From contig OZ038533.1 in NCBI GenBank assembly GCA_964036665.1, positions 4,016,001-4,080,000 of the forward strand: 64,000 nucleotides of DNA, written 5' to 3'. A program made the translations under genes and the position numbers. The notes under the pieces are model-generated. The model worked only from the letters and a program-made list of their open reading frames with translations. It ran no database searches and was not told where the DNA came from. Shown here in pieces: positions 29,963-44,000 of this stretch (position 1 is its first letter; each line of letters opens with the position of its first letter). Source of the DNA: Gordius sp. MW1 (taxonomy: Eukaryota; Nematomorpha; Gordioida; Gordea; Gordiidae).

Positions 29963-31847
29963 TTTTAATACTAGCTAAATGTGCCCCTTAATTTATATAA
30001 AATAATATTTTATAATAAATGGCGTTATAAAAACCTTTATAAATTTACATGTTGTAACTAGCTGGAATCTTAGTTAGCAATGTCAAACATAAGTATGAAA
30101 TACTTTTTTATCGTTAATCCTAAAATAATTAATTAGTTTTACACATTGCAGCGTTATAAAAACACCATTGAGAGTAGCATTGTTATTGAAATAGGAATAT
30201 AAGTTTTGAGGGTTAATAAATTTTAAATATACAATTCTAGTTTAAATATTTATACCAAAAGTGAAAGCTTCTATTTTAATGCAAACTTCAATATTATGTC
30301 CCAAAACATGTACTTTATTAAATTTTTCACTAAGTTAACCTATGCTCATACATTTAGCGTTGTGATCAAAAACCTCTTAAACTGCGCTTTTAAAAGGAGT
30401 TAACAGACATAGTACCATCACAATTATGAGAGACTATCGTGAGATGCGCTTCCCTAGTGTAAGATCTCTTTTTTTAATGATTCCCTCGCCTGTCTTAAAA
30501 GACAAATCTACTATCCGGCGAGCGCTGTTATTTTTATAAAACCACCATGTGCCGTAATATCAAACCACTATAGTTAATCAAATAAGGCGAGAGGGGAGGA
30601 AGTATTTTTATAACATCAATAACAATTAGCTAACAACCCCTAAGCATATATTTAATGGTACATCAGAGCTACTAAGGGAAAATAATATACTTCGTTGGCT
30701 TGCAACACACCCACGTTGAATGTCTTTAAAGGAAAAGGAAGCTAACAATGTGGGTGTGGCTAATTTATGCACACCTCACTTTAACAGATCCCAGAGCGCC
30801 CCCCCCGCACGCTCTTTACAACATTACCTACTTATATTTGATGTAGTGTTAAGTTGCACAGAAAAATCAGTAAATAAGATTTTACCTACCAATCCTAAAT
30901 TTATAATGTGAAAGGTAATGTATTTACAAAACAAATGATGGTGTTTTATGGTTTAAGATTTAGAGGTGTACTATGAGTTCTAGCATAACAAACTGGAAGC
31001 TCACTTATAAAATCAAATGCTTATGAAGGCATTCGTTTGGCAGGCACAGAAGTCGCTGTGGTTCTCAAAAAATTATTAGTGATTGTAGCCAAATCAATAT
31101 AATTATTTGATTAATTAACCACAGATACAGAACATTCTCATATCAGACAGGATGATTTGTGCGAAATTTAAAAATGTTTCCTAATATTTACTATTTTACC
31201 AAAACTCAATTTAAATATATATTTATATTATATGTTAATGTTAAGGATTTAAAAAAATTATTTACCTGCCTTTAGGGCCATTTACGCGGCTACTTGAACG
31301 TTTAATTTACCCAATATCAAAGGTATTGCAAATATATTGATTTTGATCTCACATCCTAAATATAAGTCACAAAATAAAAAACAAATAAATCTACTCTATT
31401 ATAGTGGTCAATAAAGAAATTCTAAACCAAGATATCGCTTAAGAAATCTGGTATCGTCTCGACGCCAGAATTCTTCAATTTCGGCTAAATCTTTCAAAGT
31501 CTTTCCACATCCCTCATCATAAAGTGAATTTAACGCCAAAAATTGTGTCAAAAAAATTTATTGAAGTTGACCAAGCTAAAAATCAAAAACAATGAATAAA
31601 TTATTTTAATCAAAAAAATAATTAAAAGCTAAATTTAAATTTGTCCTAATGAATCCGTTTATATTAATTAATTATGTCCTTAATCAATATTAGTTTAACT
31701 GAGTAAATTGATTGTAAGATATTATATTTTTTAAATGAAGTTGTACAAGGCTAATATAAGTATTTAGCTGTTACTACTATCTCTTTGGATTAAGTGTTGT
31801 TCTAAAAGATGAACCTATTATATCATTGGTTGTATTAACTGTTCTGC

Positions 31848-31985
31848 AATTTATGGGCTCGCTTTTGGCCCTAATTTTTGCATAAAAGCCGTGGAAACTT
31901 ATAAGGGTTTTTAATGGCTGTGGACTTATGAATTTTGCTTTCGCAAATTCTACCTTATGACCGCTGGTTGGCTTTAATTTTTTTA
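31848..31985. repeat. Dispersed family copy (related to 10490-10700)
   Basis: TGCAATTTATGGGCTCGCTT, GCCGTGGAAACTTATAAGGG, AATGGCTGTGGACTTATG and GGTTGGCTTTAATTTTT follow in the same order as at 10490. The ATTGCTATGCAAT palindrome is degraded. Confidence 0.65.
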
Positions 31986-32924
31986 TATTTATGTTCAATA
32001 AAATAGTATTTTTTAAAAGCCTAGAATTTTAACATTCAACAATATTTTAGAAATATTCATTATTTTACTCGAGCTTAGTCACTTATCACTTAAAAAGTTT
32101 GAAAGTTCATAAATAAATATTGATTCCTGAATGAGACCTGCTTGACACCTATTAAGGAACTTTCTTGACAAACTTTAAATAGCATAGTACTTTAAAAGCC
32201 TTTAAACTAACTTTTTCTAAATAAAACAGAAAATTTTTATATAATTACCATTTATGATTATTAAACCTATCTTTTAATCTCCCAATATCGTCTTTCGCGG
32301 CGTTCATAATGTAACACACGCACAGCGATGCAAAACGAAAATTTAGGTCAATCATTTATAAAGTGTGTAAGATATAGTGCATATATTTCAATTTTTATAA
32401 TGAACTTAATCAAACAAGTTCAATTATATATTTCCCTATTATTTAACTGAAAAACATTTGTGATTAATCTTCAAAATTTTCGCATCCCTTCGCGCCTATC
32501 ACGCATGCCCCTTTAGTGATAACTTAATCACGTCGATAACTATAATTTTTACACTTCGTTAATGCGGCAAAAACATCTAATAGAAAAATGGTAAATATGG
32601 TTTAAATTTCTGCAAAGATTTTAGATATACATAAAACTAACTGTTAATTTGCAACTTCATCTTCTAATTTCTCGCTCAATTCTTTTGCATTAAGATGTGA
32701 CTGTCCCCCAAGATCAGCTCTTAGGAGAATTCATCCCTTAAAGCCTAATTATTTTCTAAGTATTTTTTTTATATTATCGCTAAATCAATGCATTAGTAAA
32801 CATTAAAAAATGTTTAAAACATTATCATAATAAAATTTGTCGGTTTTTTATAATTCTAATAAGTATTTCATTTAATTTAAAGCGGGTATAAGCTCACATT
32901 ATTTGTTATAAAATTTGTATATAT

Positions 32925-33613
32925 TAGAAGCCTGCAAAGTCACTTTTTTTCAACCCGAACCCGACTCGACCCGAAAGCGTTTTTAAATTTTCAACCCGAA
33001 CCCGACCCGATTTGACCCGAAAGCGTTTTTAAATTTTCAACCCGGACTCGACCAAGTAGAAAAATTTGAGGATGAAAAATTTATTCGACATAAATGATCA
33101 TACAAAATTTGATTAATAAATTTATAAAATTGATTTACTATAATTATATGTATAAATATTATGGCGTTTACAATTTCGGGTTTGACCTTCTTAAATTGAA
33201 TATTTATTATATCTTTATGTAGTTGAATTTATAATTTACTCTATACTAAAAACAATAATAAATACTCATTAGTTAATATTCCTTTCGTGATTCAGCTTTA
33301 AATTTAAATTTGCCTCCAAATTAAACTAATTAAAAAAATAGAAAAGGAAATTGATTATATGAATGAATGATTATAATTAGTTATACAATTCGATATTGTT
33401 TTACAAAAATTATAGATAATAGCAAAAATTTAACAAATACGTTTCGTTCATTTTGTAATGTAAGATTCATATCCTTCGACCCGACTCTATAAATCCAACC
33501 CGACCCGGCCCGAATGCATTCTAAAATTTTCAACCCGGACCCGACCCGACCCAAAAATTTTTAACTCATACCCGACCCGACCCCGGGTTTCGGGTGACCC
33601 GTGCAGGCCTCTA
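32925..33613. mobile_element. hAT-like MITE with exact 8-bp target duplication
   Basis: Ends TAGAAGCCTGCAAAG and CCCGTGCAGGCCTCTA are imperfect inverted repeats. GTATATAT flanks both sides (32917-32924 and 33614-33621), the 8-bp duplication typical of hAT elements. Subterminal blocks are CAACCCGAACCCGACCCGA words. 689 bp, no transposase. Confidence 0.85.
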
Positions 33614-34894
33614 GTATATATCCACAAACTTATTAAAATAGTACTACTGGATATTCAATTCCATACATAGACTAATAGTCCTTTATTCTGTAAACCAAAT
33701 ATATGTCTTTTATTTATATATAGATATTCTATAATACAAAATTCGAATTCTAATAGCAAATATGTCGGTCGGCTTTATAAATGCATTTCCCTATATATAT
33801 TGCGCTTGAATTGAGAGATGGTGTCTTCTGTTACAACCAGATCTCTTGAGCGAAGTCGTGATTAGAGTGTTAGCCTTTAAAATATATAACGGAAATGGGT
33901 CATCTTAATAAAAATTAACGATAGAATTTTATTTTAAACAATTTGTGATGATAACGATCATGCGGTATTAAATAAATCACAAACGTGAGTAATAAATAGC
34001 AAATAAACTTCCTAAATTAAAAAATATATGTTTTGTTTTCATTATAACCATATTTATAAAATGTATAATTAAAATGGCATTTCTTAATCAAAAAAATCTA
34101 TAGTTTTTTTATAACAAATCAAAAACTGATTTCCCAAAATGGCTTGAATTTAGATCCCGAGGAGGATAAATTACCATTTTGTTATATAAAACATATTTGC
34201 AAGTGGACACTATACTGGAAGCATCATAGTTAAAAAGCTTGATAATAAAATATCAATATTAACATCACCTTGTTAACTTAAAATTTAAATATTGCTCAAA
34301 TACACTCGAAAGTTCGAGGCTTTATATCATAAATGTTATTAATATAGAATAACGTAGGTTTAAATTAGATATCATATAAACTAAAAGTCCTATTCAAAAT
34401 ATCTTATAATACAGGCTAACAAATTTAGGAGTGCGTTTATTGTGGTATTTCTAGCCTTTAGCCAAACAGTTATTACCCTTTTTGAGAAAATTAACATTTG
34501 TAGAACTGCTTTTATAATTATCGACAAAATTACCTAAACCGTTAATTATAAATAGTCGTTAAAAAACAAAATCGAAAGATATAGTTATTTAAACATGAGT
34601 ATTGCCTTAAGATCACAGTTTGCATTCTAACGACGAAGCACATTACAAACTAAAACTAATCATTAATATAATGAAACTTATGTCAATGGAGTTAAATAAA
34701 ATACCAATTCATTGATTTGTAAGGCGAATTATATAAATTCCACCACCGAAAAACTCTATGTTAAATTAGGCTAACGTCTCTAAGAAAAGCATGTCAATTA
34801 GTAAGCATGTTTTAACACAGTATTAATTAAAGGGTGCTCATTTAAACTTCAAGTGTATAGTTATGGTTTTGAATTATTTAAAGAATTACTTTGG
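33614..34894. other. 3' flank of the K2P gene
   Basis: AT-rich sequence after the K2P stop codon (minus strand). It probably includes the 3' UTR. No poly(A) signal near the stop could be assigned and no repeat was recognised. Confidence 0.4.
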
Positions 34895-37800
34895 TTAAGA
34901 CCGGTGAATTGAGGATCGCGAAGAGGAATTTGGGCCTCTTAAGCTTGCTAGTCGGACAACGCTCGTGGTGTCCGAGTCCTTGTCGATATCCTCAAAATTG
35001 AGCATGTTAGGTGACATGATTGAAGTAATGCATGAGGAAGGCATGTCTGTAATTGCAGGACCAATTACGTGCGACGTTATTATTTCGGTCGGAGTTGTTA
35101 TATCGTCTTCACTTTCAGTTATAGCATCTTCTGAAAGATACTTAATAGTGCCTTCACTATCAGCCAGCGAGCCTGCGGTAGCTGTCGTTTGTTCCTCTTC
35201 GTCACTCGTAGGGCGTCGCGAAGACTTTTGCTTAACTTTGGATTTAAGTCCTTTAAATTTGTCAATTCCTTTCTTCACCGCATCGTCGCTTTGAATTAAT
35301 TTGCTACGCCGTTTAAAGGGAGCGATTTTAAACAACACCGACGTCAAGTGTTTAGATGTGGGTGAAGAAGTAATAGGTGGGGATGTTCTTTTGCTAATAG
35401 AACGAATATCTGGAGGATTATCTTGATGTTTCGTTTCGTCGGTACTAAAATTGTTTATTTCCGAATACACTGAGATTGGAGTTGCTATTTTTTTTGAATC
35501 ACTTTCAGATTCTCCATCACCTCCAAACGAAATAACGGGTACCTGGCTTATAACTAAATCTCTTGCATCAGCATATATCACTTCGTCTCCCGTAGTGGGC
35601 CCATCAGATGTTTCCATTACGGAAGACACGAGAGATCTTCGTAAAGCTTCTCTAGGGGCAGATGTAACCTTGTCATTTTGTTCGCCAAGTAAGATCGGCT
35701 TATTTAGAGAACGAGGTATTTGGCTAGTGGAGCTTACTGGAATTATAGAGGAAGTTCGAGAGTCAGATTTAGTTGCATGACTATCTCGTTTTATAACTTG
35801 CTCCATTATGCTTGCTTTGCCAAATATCTTTTTGACGGGAGACGCACGTCTCACAGCAACCTTTGTTTTAACTGGTTTAATTTTTACCTTTTGAGGCCTG
35901 ACAATAAGAGGGGCTTTGTTGGTTTTCCTCTTTTTCCTGGCATCATGTTCCTTTATAGACGCTTCTAAACTAGAATCCGATAATGATGACAAACTCCGAT
36001 TCATGTAAGATGCTTGCTCATCATCATCCTCTACTATTCGTACAGCTTGAGTGATTAATTCAGGCTCAGTAGGAAATATATTAACAGCTTCTTCGAAATC
36101 AATACTGTACGCCCTTAATAAAACATTGGGGAGCATGGCTTGATCACCTTCCATCACTTTAAGCAATTTTTCAGAAAGTTTTTTGATGTCTTTGTCATAG
36201 TCACTAGGAGAGACTCCGAGCTTTCCTGACTGAGCAGCGGCTTTTCTTGCTTCTAAATTCCATTTTAATTTTTTCTTTATCTTTTCAGCTGCTCTATTGT
36301 ATCGACTTCTAAAGTAAGCTTGAAACACGTTTATGCACATCGATGTTAACGACAAACCAATAAATATGTAAATTGAAGCGACAAGCATATAGTAAGGGTT
36401 ATCTGGTACGACATCCCCTAACCCTATGGTACTTATGGAAATAAAACAAAAATAAAATGCTAAAATATAATCCCACGTTGGCTCACATATGGCAAACAAA
36501 GCACCCCCTACGAAGAGGTAGGATAATAACAAGAACATGGCTATACTGACGGGCAAGTTGAATTCGTCATCAACTGCAAAGTATGAAAGTTTTAATAGTT
36601 CTTTTTGTCGCTCTTTTTCTTTTTCTGTTAAAACAATTGGAGTCACTACTTTTTTCTCTTTGTGTTTTGTTAATGCTTGTTTGGGCGGAGACGATTCGGA
36701 TATTTTTGTTGGTTCTTGTATAGTGATAGTTGTTTGTGGTTTTTCAATGGAAGGAATTATGGTAGAAATTTTTGACGTGATCATTTCTCTTGGCTCCTCC
36801 AAATTTATACTTTCTTCTTCTGCCTTTGGTGCCCAAGATAAAGATAAATCATCACTAATCGGATGACCCTCCTCCTGACCAATCTCCATATAATCCGAGA
36901 ATCGAACTCTTAAAGTGGAATCATCATCTTCGTGATTATATCGCTCTTTATTGGGTGCATTGGATGTAACAATATTTGGTGCGATGTACCCTAGTGATTT
37001 TGGTAAAACGCTTTTTATGCTTGGAATCACATTGTCTCTAATATTCTTCAAATGATTTTTATTAGGTAGTGCTATGCGTCCAAATAGTTTATTCCCTGGT
37101 TTCATTTGAATGTTTTGATTCGAATTGGGATTTTGTAAATGCGTTGACGCGTTACCCCCTTCATTCATAACCACTACCGTGTTTTGATGAATAATTATGG
37201 GAGTTGTAGTAATTGGTTGTCGTACCGTGCCATCATCTGGCTTCGACGTGTTAACTTGAAGTAACTCATTGCTATTATTATTGTTGCGATTTAGACCATC
37301 GATTGATTGATCGGCTCTATAATATTCCGGCTCAATGATCTCTGGTTCGCCGACAAGTGCTGGGATGGCTGTGGCGAATCCGTTAACATCTAAAGTATGT
37401 AAACTAATCCTTTTCACGTCATCTTCTTCTATATTTAATTTTATAGAACCATCGGTGCTCTTACGCGAATCTACACGTCCCAAGCGTTTTTTCATGTAAA
37501 CGCCTGCCCGTGATTTCCCTATCTCCCCCATTCCCTTTTCCATAAAACGGATTGGTTTTGTGTGACGGGCTCGGCCCATGGCCAAACCCATACTTTGTAC
37601 CGCTCGCGTTTTTTGCATCATTTTGTACGCCTGACCTATCTGCTCCATAGCACTAAATTTAACTTGCCTACACTGACCGGTGTAATAATAGCGACGGATG
37701 AAGGCCCAAAAAAATTTGATAGTCCTGGTAAGGAGTTTACCGAAATCACCTAACGCTACCAACATGAGGGGTATCCCAACTACCGCATATAGCATCGTGG

Positions 37801-39901
37801 CTAATCGACCCATATTTGTCGTAGGAGCAATGTGTCCGTACCCTAAATACAATAAAATAATAAAAATTTTAACCAAATTTTATATTAACATTTATTCTAA
37901 AATAATATATATTTATTGACTCTAGGGGGGGGATTGCGCCTCTTAAATGATCCTAGCTACGCCCATGATCTAAATTTATATTGCAAAACCTCAATATTAT
38001 AAAAGTTTGTTTTACCAAATTTAGGGAATTTTTTTTAACCTATTTAACGGCCTCGTGTTTAGGATCAATAAATTTCAAATCAGGGGAAGAAGTGGGGGGG
38101 GGGAGGGAGGTTCTAATTGTTACATGTGGTGACCCCTGGGGTGTTGTTTCGGATTACCGTTAAGATATATACACCTTTGATATAAACACTAATTATGAAT
38201 GGGCCACTAGACACACATATAAAACCGTGGTACAATGAGAAGAATATATACATATTGGATAAAGCGCCTATGATTTAACTAATAATCCAATCGATTCCTC
38301 TCATTCTCGCATATCCTATATAACTTATAAGCTCTTCACTAATTTTCGTTTAGTGGCTGAATAATACACTCATCTATATTCAAAGCGAGAGAAAAGAAGC
38401 GGGGGGGGCTTTTTTGGGTCGAGTTAAGGATTATTAAGACTTATCATTTGAAAGCTACTCCGATAAAATGAAAAAGTATATAGAAGTTTGTAGGTTTCTT
38501 CGACACATTGGGGCTATAGCGAAGAAATGTGAAATGGCTTTAATCAGCTAACCAATCTCGCAATATTTAAGGTTTCAATCAATATCTCCTTTATTTATTC
38601 TCGAGCATATGAGAAAATAGGTTGAATTCGTAAAATAAGTGCGAAATTTAATTTGCCACACACCCTCAGGCTAGGTATTAACGGCGAAAAAACATCTTAA
38701 AATAGGTGTTAACTGATTAACATTTAGCCAATTGGTTGGGGTCAACCTAATTCCTAGAAGATTTGGCATTTTCAAAGTAGGCTAACCACGATATATTTTA
38801 TGATAATAATTTAAATATAATTTCTAAATGATCAAGGTACCAATTGTACTTTGACCCAATTCATTTAAAATGTTTGCAATACCTATTGTAGTGAATATGG
38901 TTCCACTGTAGAAAAGAGCACCCCAAAAAGTCCAGAGTCGGGTGTCAGAATTAGATTCCATGCGTCCCTTCTTAAAAGATTTATACAGTGCTGCTTCGTA
39001 AGTTAAAATTCTGGCTTTGGCCATTTTATACCATTCATCCCTTTCTCTGCCTCGCCGCTCAATCATATCTTGACTTAGTGCGGAAATATCGGTAAAATTG
39101 CTTTGGGTAATAAATTTTTGTTCTTTCAGCAATGTTCCGCTGTGCAAATCAATTATTCTTGTGGTCGATTCATTCCACAGTTCGGATAAAATTTTGTCTC
39201 TAAGCCTCACTAGATTGTCTTTTGCCCGGGCTTCGGGTGGGCCCTCTATTGACATAAATAGGTAGGCTCCGGCGAAAGAATACATGAATAAAAGGATTAG
39301 CAATCCGGCGTGCGAAAAGACTATCCTAGCCATAGTATTAACCTATATAAATGTCAATTATATTAAATATTTAGGGTAAATAAAATGGAGAGATAGTTTG
39401 GCATGGGTTTCGTAATTAATTTAGGTCAGTCTATGCGTAATTAAAGAACAGGATTGTTTAAAAGATCTTCCCATTTATGCGCGTTATGATCGAAAACAAA
39501 CCCGTTTTTACTCCAGTCTTAGTAATCTTGTAAAAAAATAAGATCAAAAACATATTAATTTATGTATAGGGTTAATTGGTGAAAATGAGGATGAAATAAA
39601 AATTGAGCGTTACTTTGGTTTCAAAGGGGGCATAGCGGACGGAGAACCACCTAATAACGCGACGGATTTGCTTTAGGCGTTGGTGGGGAGAATTTCTCCA
39701 ATGACGAGCCAGGTCGGAGCGAGCAAATTTATCAGCTACTCTTTTATCGTACTCCAAGCCCCGAAACCTGGCCCACAAATCACTGGCCTTGCTAGAAATC
39801 CAATGCACTCCGTAGGCGAAATAAGTTACCTCTTGGCCGTCATTTAGATTGTCTTTAGTAGAGCTAATGGGTGGGATGGCACCGGCTGAATTGTTTTTCC
39901 A
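34895..39901 (-). CDS. Two-pore-domain (K2P/TWK-like) potassium channel, 5' end unresolved
   Basis: K2P channels carry background K+ currents at the plasma membrane. Exons on the minus strand: 39901-39614 (tentative), 39342-38883, 37842-34895, joining in frame to 3696 nt (about 1231 aa). Exon 2 holds TM1 (GLLILLFMYSFAGAYLF), an extracellular cap with sequons NEST and NFTD, and the first pore helix WTFWGALFYSGTIFTTIG. Exon 3 opens with YGHIAP, so an intron splits the first glycine of the P1 GYG filter. TM2, TM3 (LPVSIAMFLLLSYLF), pore 2 (STIGLGDVVP) and TM4 follow. The M2-M3 loop is about 385 residues, far longer than usual, and the C-terminal tail is about 465 residues, polar and basic. I see no cysteine in the cap. 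The first exon has no ATG, so either an upstream exon is missing or translation starts at the ATG at 39333 (MARIVFSH). Confidence 0.93.
37921..37971. mobile_element. GGGCGTAGCC-family MITE fragment
   Basis: A G run followed by CCTAGCTACGCCCATGATC within the K2P intron at 37843-38882. Only the right half is present. Confidence 0.5.
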
Positions 39902-39960
39902 CTTCACATAGAGGATTGTAAATTATATTTATTACAAAAGTGTATTGTTAGGTATACACA

Positions 39961-41020
39961 TAGAGCCCTGCACGGGCCGCCCAAAGGCCGACCCGGCCCC
40001 GATCAGGTTTCGAGCCAGGCTCGGGCATAATTTGATAAAATAATAGGGCTCGGGTCGGGCCTGATGAGACGGCCCGATGCGAGGTCTGAGCCCGAATGAA
40101 CTAAAGCAAATTAATCTTTATAAAATAGGATTTAAATAAACTCAACTCGATATTAAATAATTATCTTCGCACACTGTACATACTATAGCTTACAGACTTC
40201 AGCTTTTTCCCCTGTCTCTTATAATATAACTGACCTGAATTGCAAATCTTATTCTAATATATAATAAATATATTCATAGTTACTGTTAGACATGGGCGTA
40301 CCTAGGGGGGGGGGCTGCCCCCCCTAATTTAAAAAAAAATTTCAATACAAAAACCTTAAGAATAAAAAAAAATTATGTTTTGCCCCCCCCCCCCCTTTTT
40401 GAACTTAACTCAAATTAATACAGATGCTTATTAGCAAATTTACACATAATTTTAAATTATTTTGGTAAATTTAAATTTGAGATTAGATTACTAGTTGCGA
40501 TTGTGTTTGTGTAGTCATCATTTATTTCCCATTCCTAATTTTTTTTTAGCCGCAGGAAAATTTTTGAATAGTCAATTTTTTTTTATTTTTTTTGGTCGCA
40601 GGAAAGTTTTTGAATAGTCAAGTTTCTTCTTTTTTTTTTGGTCGCAGGAAATTTTTTGAATAGTCAAGCAAAAAAATTTGTTAAAAATAATCTGCCCCCC
40701 CCCCTAATTCAAAACCTGGGTACGCCCATGCTGTTTGAACTTTAGAAATAAGATAGGTAAATATTTCAAGACGTTTTTTAATTGGGACTGTTAAAAATAT
40801 ATTATATAAAGTTAGATTTTTAATTTTAAATTATTAGCTGAATAAATTGTAACGAGTGAAAATGGATTTTTTTAACTTATCCTAATTTTATTTGAAAAAT
40901 TGGGTCGGGCTCGGGTCGAGCCAAAAATAAGAAAGTTTTTTGGGCTCGGGCAAAATAAAAATTGAGAAGTCGGGCTCGAGCCTGGCTCAGGCCGAAGAAA
41001 TTACATTTTGCAGGGCTCTA
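39961..41020. mobile_element. hAT-like MITE with a nested GGGCGTACC element
   Basis: Ends TAGAGCCCTGCACGGGCC and TTTTGCAGGGCTCTA are inverted. Flanks ATACACAT and ATAAACAT suggest an 8-bp duplication with one mismatch. Subterminal GGGCTCGGGTCGGG words match the element at 1-527. A second MITE (40291-40730) is inserted inside. It lies 60 bp upstream of the first recognised K2P exon. Confidence 0.8.
40291..40730. mobile_element. MITE, CATGGGCGTACC family (long subtype), nested
   Basis: Ends CATGGGCGTACCTAGG and CCTGGGTACGCCCATG. Internal tandem units of about 43 bp repeat GCAGGAAAATTTTTGAATAG three times. C and G runs lie next to both ends. Confidence 0.8.
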
Positions 41021-44000
41021 ATAAACATAACAATCTAAAATTAAATAAAGCAGGTGTTGAATAATTATATTTTTAAAAATTATCTCACCATCTAAATATA
41101 AATTGCATTATATTGTTATTACTCGTACAATAACGAACCTAATCAGCTGATTTATCTTAACTTAATATTTCAAATTTTTTAAAAAATCTTCAGTATTTTT
41201 TGAGAAAGAAAGTTGTATCACTTACAGGTTACAACGGTACCTGACGGGCTAAAATAACCCGATATTTCCATAAACACATAATACAATAGAGTGGCGAACA
41301 GCTGATATGTTTGAGGAACGTATTTACAAACTAAAGGCTATTTCTGGGCAACCTAGTAATATAACTAATTAAATGTAAACTTAACTTAGGTCTGGAAATA
41401 TAATCCTTTTATGTTCTCAGTATTCTGTCTTTCATAAATTTTGCAAACTGCACAAGTGCGCATATTGTAAAAACCTCACCAAAAATTGCGGCATAAGATT
41501 CTTAATAAATTGATACTAAAATCAGCTGTTCGTCACTCTATGATCATTAGCTTATAGGTATTTTATAAAAGTGGCAAATTTCTTGCTTGGAAATTGTTTG
41601 ATTGATTGATTATAATCAATGCTAGATTAGTTTTACAATTTATGTGAGGGTAAACATTTTTGTGAGACATTGAATATTTTTTGCTTTTGAATTAAAGAGG
41701 TAAAATTTCTATTACGGGCCATAACACCGCCTCATTTTGTCCCAAATATTATCAATATGTATAGCAAAGTTGAATCAAATTTTAGTTTTAATTAAGTTTT
41801 AAAGCTTCTACCTAATATTTTTGATTGTAATATTTATATAAAGTTTTTACTATGAAATTTTATTTGAAAGTGGCAATTTCAAAAAATTTCCTGTAGGTTT
41901 AGGAAAAAACATTTAACATTGCAAAAAAAATTCGTACAACAAATTTTGAAAAAACTAAAAAAAACATTTTTTATCGTCTATTGTTGAAATATATTTTATG
42001 GGAACTTGAGCCAAACCTTTTATATCTTAAATAATTGATCAAAAAAGCAAAGTTGCTTTAAATTCTAAAAATCCACTAGGCATATTACAGTCCCGTTTAA
42101 AAAAAGAGGAGCCTTAAGTTGTCACCATATTTAAATCTATTAATTAATTTGAATTAAAACTAATAAAAAAAGGTGTTTCTTTACGATATAGGATGAACTG
42201 ATATAAAAAATCAGTTTTGACAAATACTTAATTTACTTACCTTATGCCAAGATATACAAATGATTCAAAATTTAAAAAAAATAGTTGTGAGTATAAAAAA
42301 GTTAGAACCGCGGTCTACAACTAACCCGATCTTCCCTAAACAAATCTAAAACTTTAAACTAGATATATGTTATTGTAATATTCTAATTCCAACATGCAGC
42401 AGTGCTGGTAAATTTGGATTTTTTAACACAATTATACAGATAAAAATATTCATGCGTCTATACATACAAAAAATAAGAGATATTTATTAATAAGTTAAAT
42501 AAATCAATAACCGGAGGATTACTTAAAATTATTTTCATGGCGTAATTAATTTTATCTCCAAACATTTTGAATTAATTCCTCATTGAAACTTTGTTAGGGT
42601 ACAACAAAGATTTAAATGTATCAGATTACATCGCGCCAATTATAATCTTACCCTCATAAAAATTTATGGATAAGACATAATTTATTAACATAAACAAATT
42701 CATTTAATGATTTAAAAATGATTCTTTTAATACTTTTTAAACTTTTTTTTTGCAAAAAAGGGAAAATTTTGAGTTTTAAATTGACGAGATTTTATCAAGG
42801 TTATTTATTACTCAAGTTAAACGAACTAGCTTGCCGCATGAAGTTAATTAAAAAAATATGTTGTCGCCGCACTTCTTAACAGCCCTACTAGAGATTCTTA
42901 TACAATATTCTCTATAAAACAGTGTAAATTTTTGTAAGATTTATTGCCTTTTAAACAAAATAAAATCATTAGATTTAGTAGTTTAATATTCGATTTCGTA
43001 ATTTATACATTATTTGATCCATTGATTTTGCTATAATGTATAATTTACGATTAACTACTGCTTATGTAATCAGGTCAATCGGCACAGTCTCGAATAATAT
43101 GGGATCAGTTAAGGATGTCTATTTGATACTAATTTAACCCAAAAACAAGAAGCAAAAAAATTGAAATATGATAAAAGATTAATATATATTTTGATATTTA
43201 AATGAATATGAGGTTGAAATTTTAATTTTTAAATATCGTAGAATTTTTTAATTTTACCGTGTATGAGGAATTATAATAATTATTTTACGAAGTTTTGAAC
43301 TAATGATTGGAAATATATTGATAAAAAATTATAGAAATACATATTTTAGGTGGAAATCAGAAGTTTTAGATATCGAAAACTTGATTAGAGTTTCTTATCT
43401 CATATTGCATCTCGGGCAAAATGAACCTGCATCAACGTTTTAATCTCAGTGAACCAATAGCCAAGAAGGAGACAATTTATTGTCCTTAATACTTCACGTA
43501 ATTTAAGTTTTTACAAAACATTTTACACTAATTTAAAGTTGTTTTTTATATGGAATTATTAAAACTACCCTTAATTTTTTGAAACTAATTTAATATATTT
43601 AATTTGATACGTATAAAATTTGATTCTTTTGGTATAGATTTATTAAACTTGAAGAGAATCAAGTAATAACGATCTAATATAAGGATGAGAAACATTATTT
43701 TGGCTCTAATAACACTATTTATACCAAAAAACTTGTATATAATAGGGAATTCTTTAAATGTATTTGTAATACAAAGCTTAAATATATATTGTAATTACCT
43801 TTGCGACTTCGTCATAGTTTTTAGGACCAGGCGAAAATGTGGAAGAACCTATAATTCCCATTGATTTATTCGAAATTAGTTTGTCGAGATGAGATGTCGA
43901 GTTTGGAATATGACAATATATATGTCACCCAAATGTCAGGAAAGATAAGGAAGATTCCAAAATGTCAGAATTTTAAGAAAATATTTCTAAAAATTTAATT

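Larger units (their letters stand above)
29385..32924. other. Intergenic region between TDP2 and a hAT-like element
   Basis: This should include the TDP2 promoter at its left edge. It contains CTCGTCTCG-type repeat fragments at 29868-29962 and about 31448-31465, and a dispersed-family copy at 31848-31985. No exon could be supported. Confidence 0.5.

Noticed and set aside
34965..36866. Several plus-strand open frames of about 80-110 codons
   Set aside because: They lie opposite the K2P coding exon and show no domain; they are shadows of the minus-strand gene.
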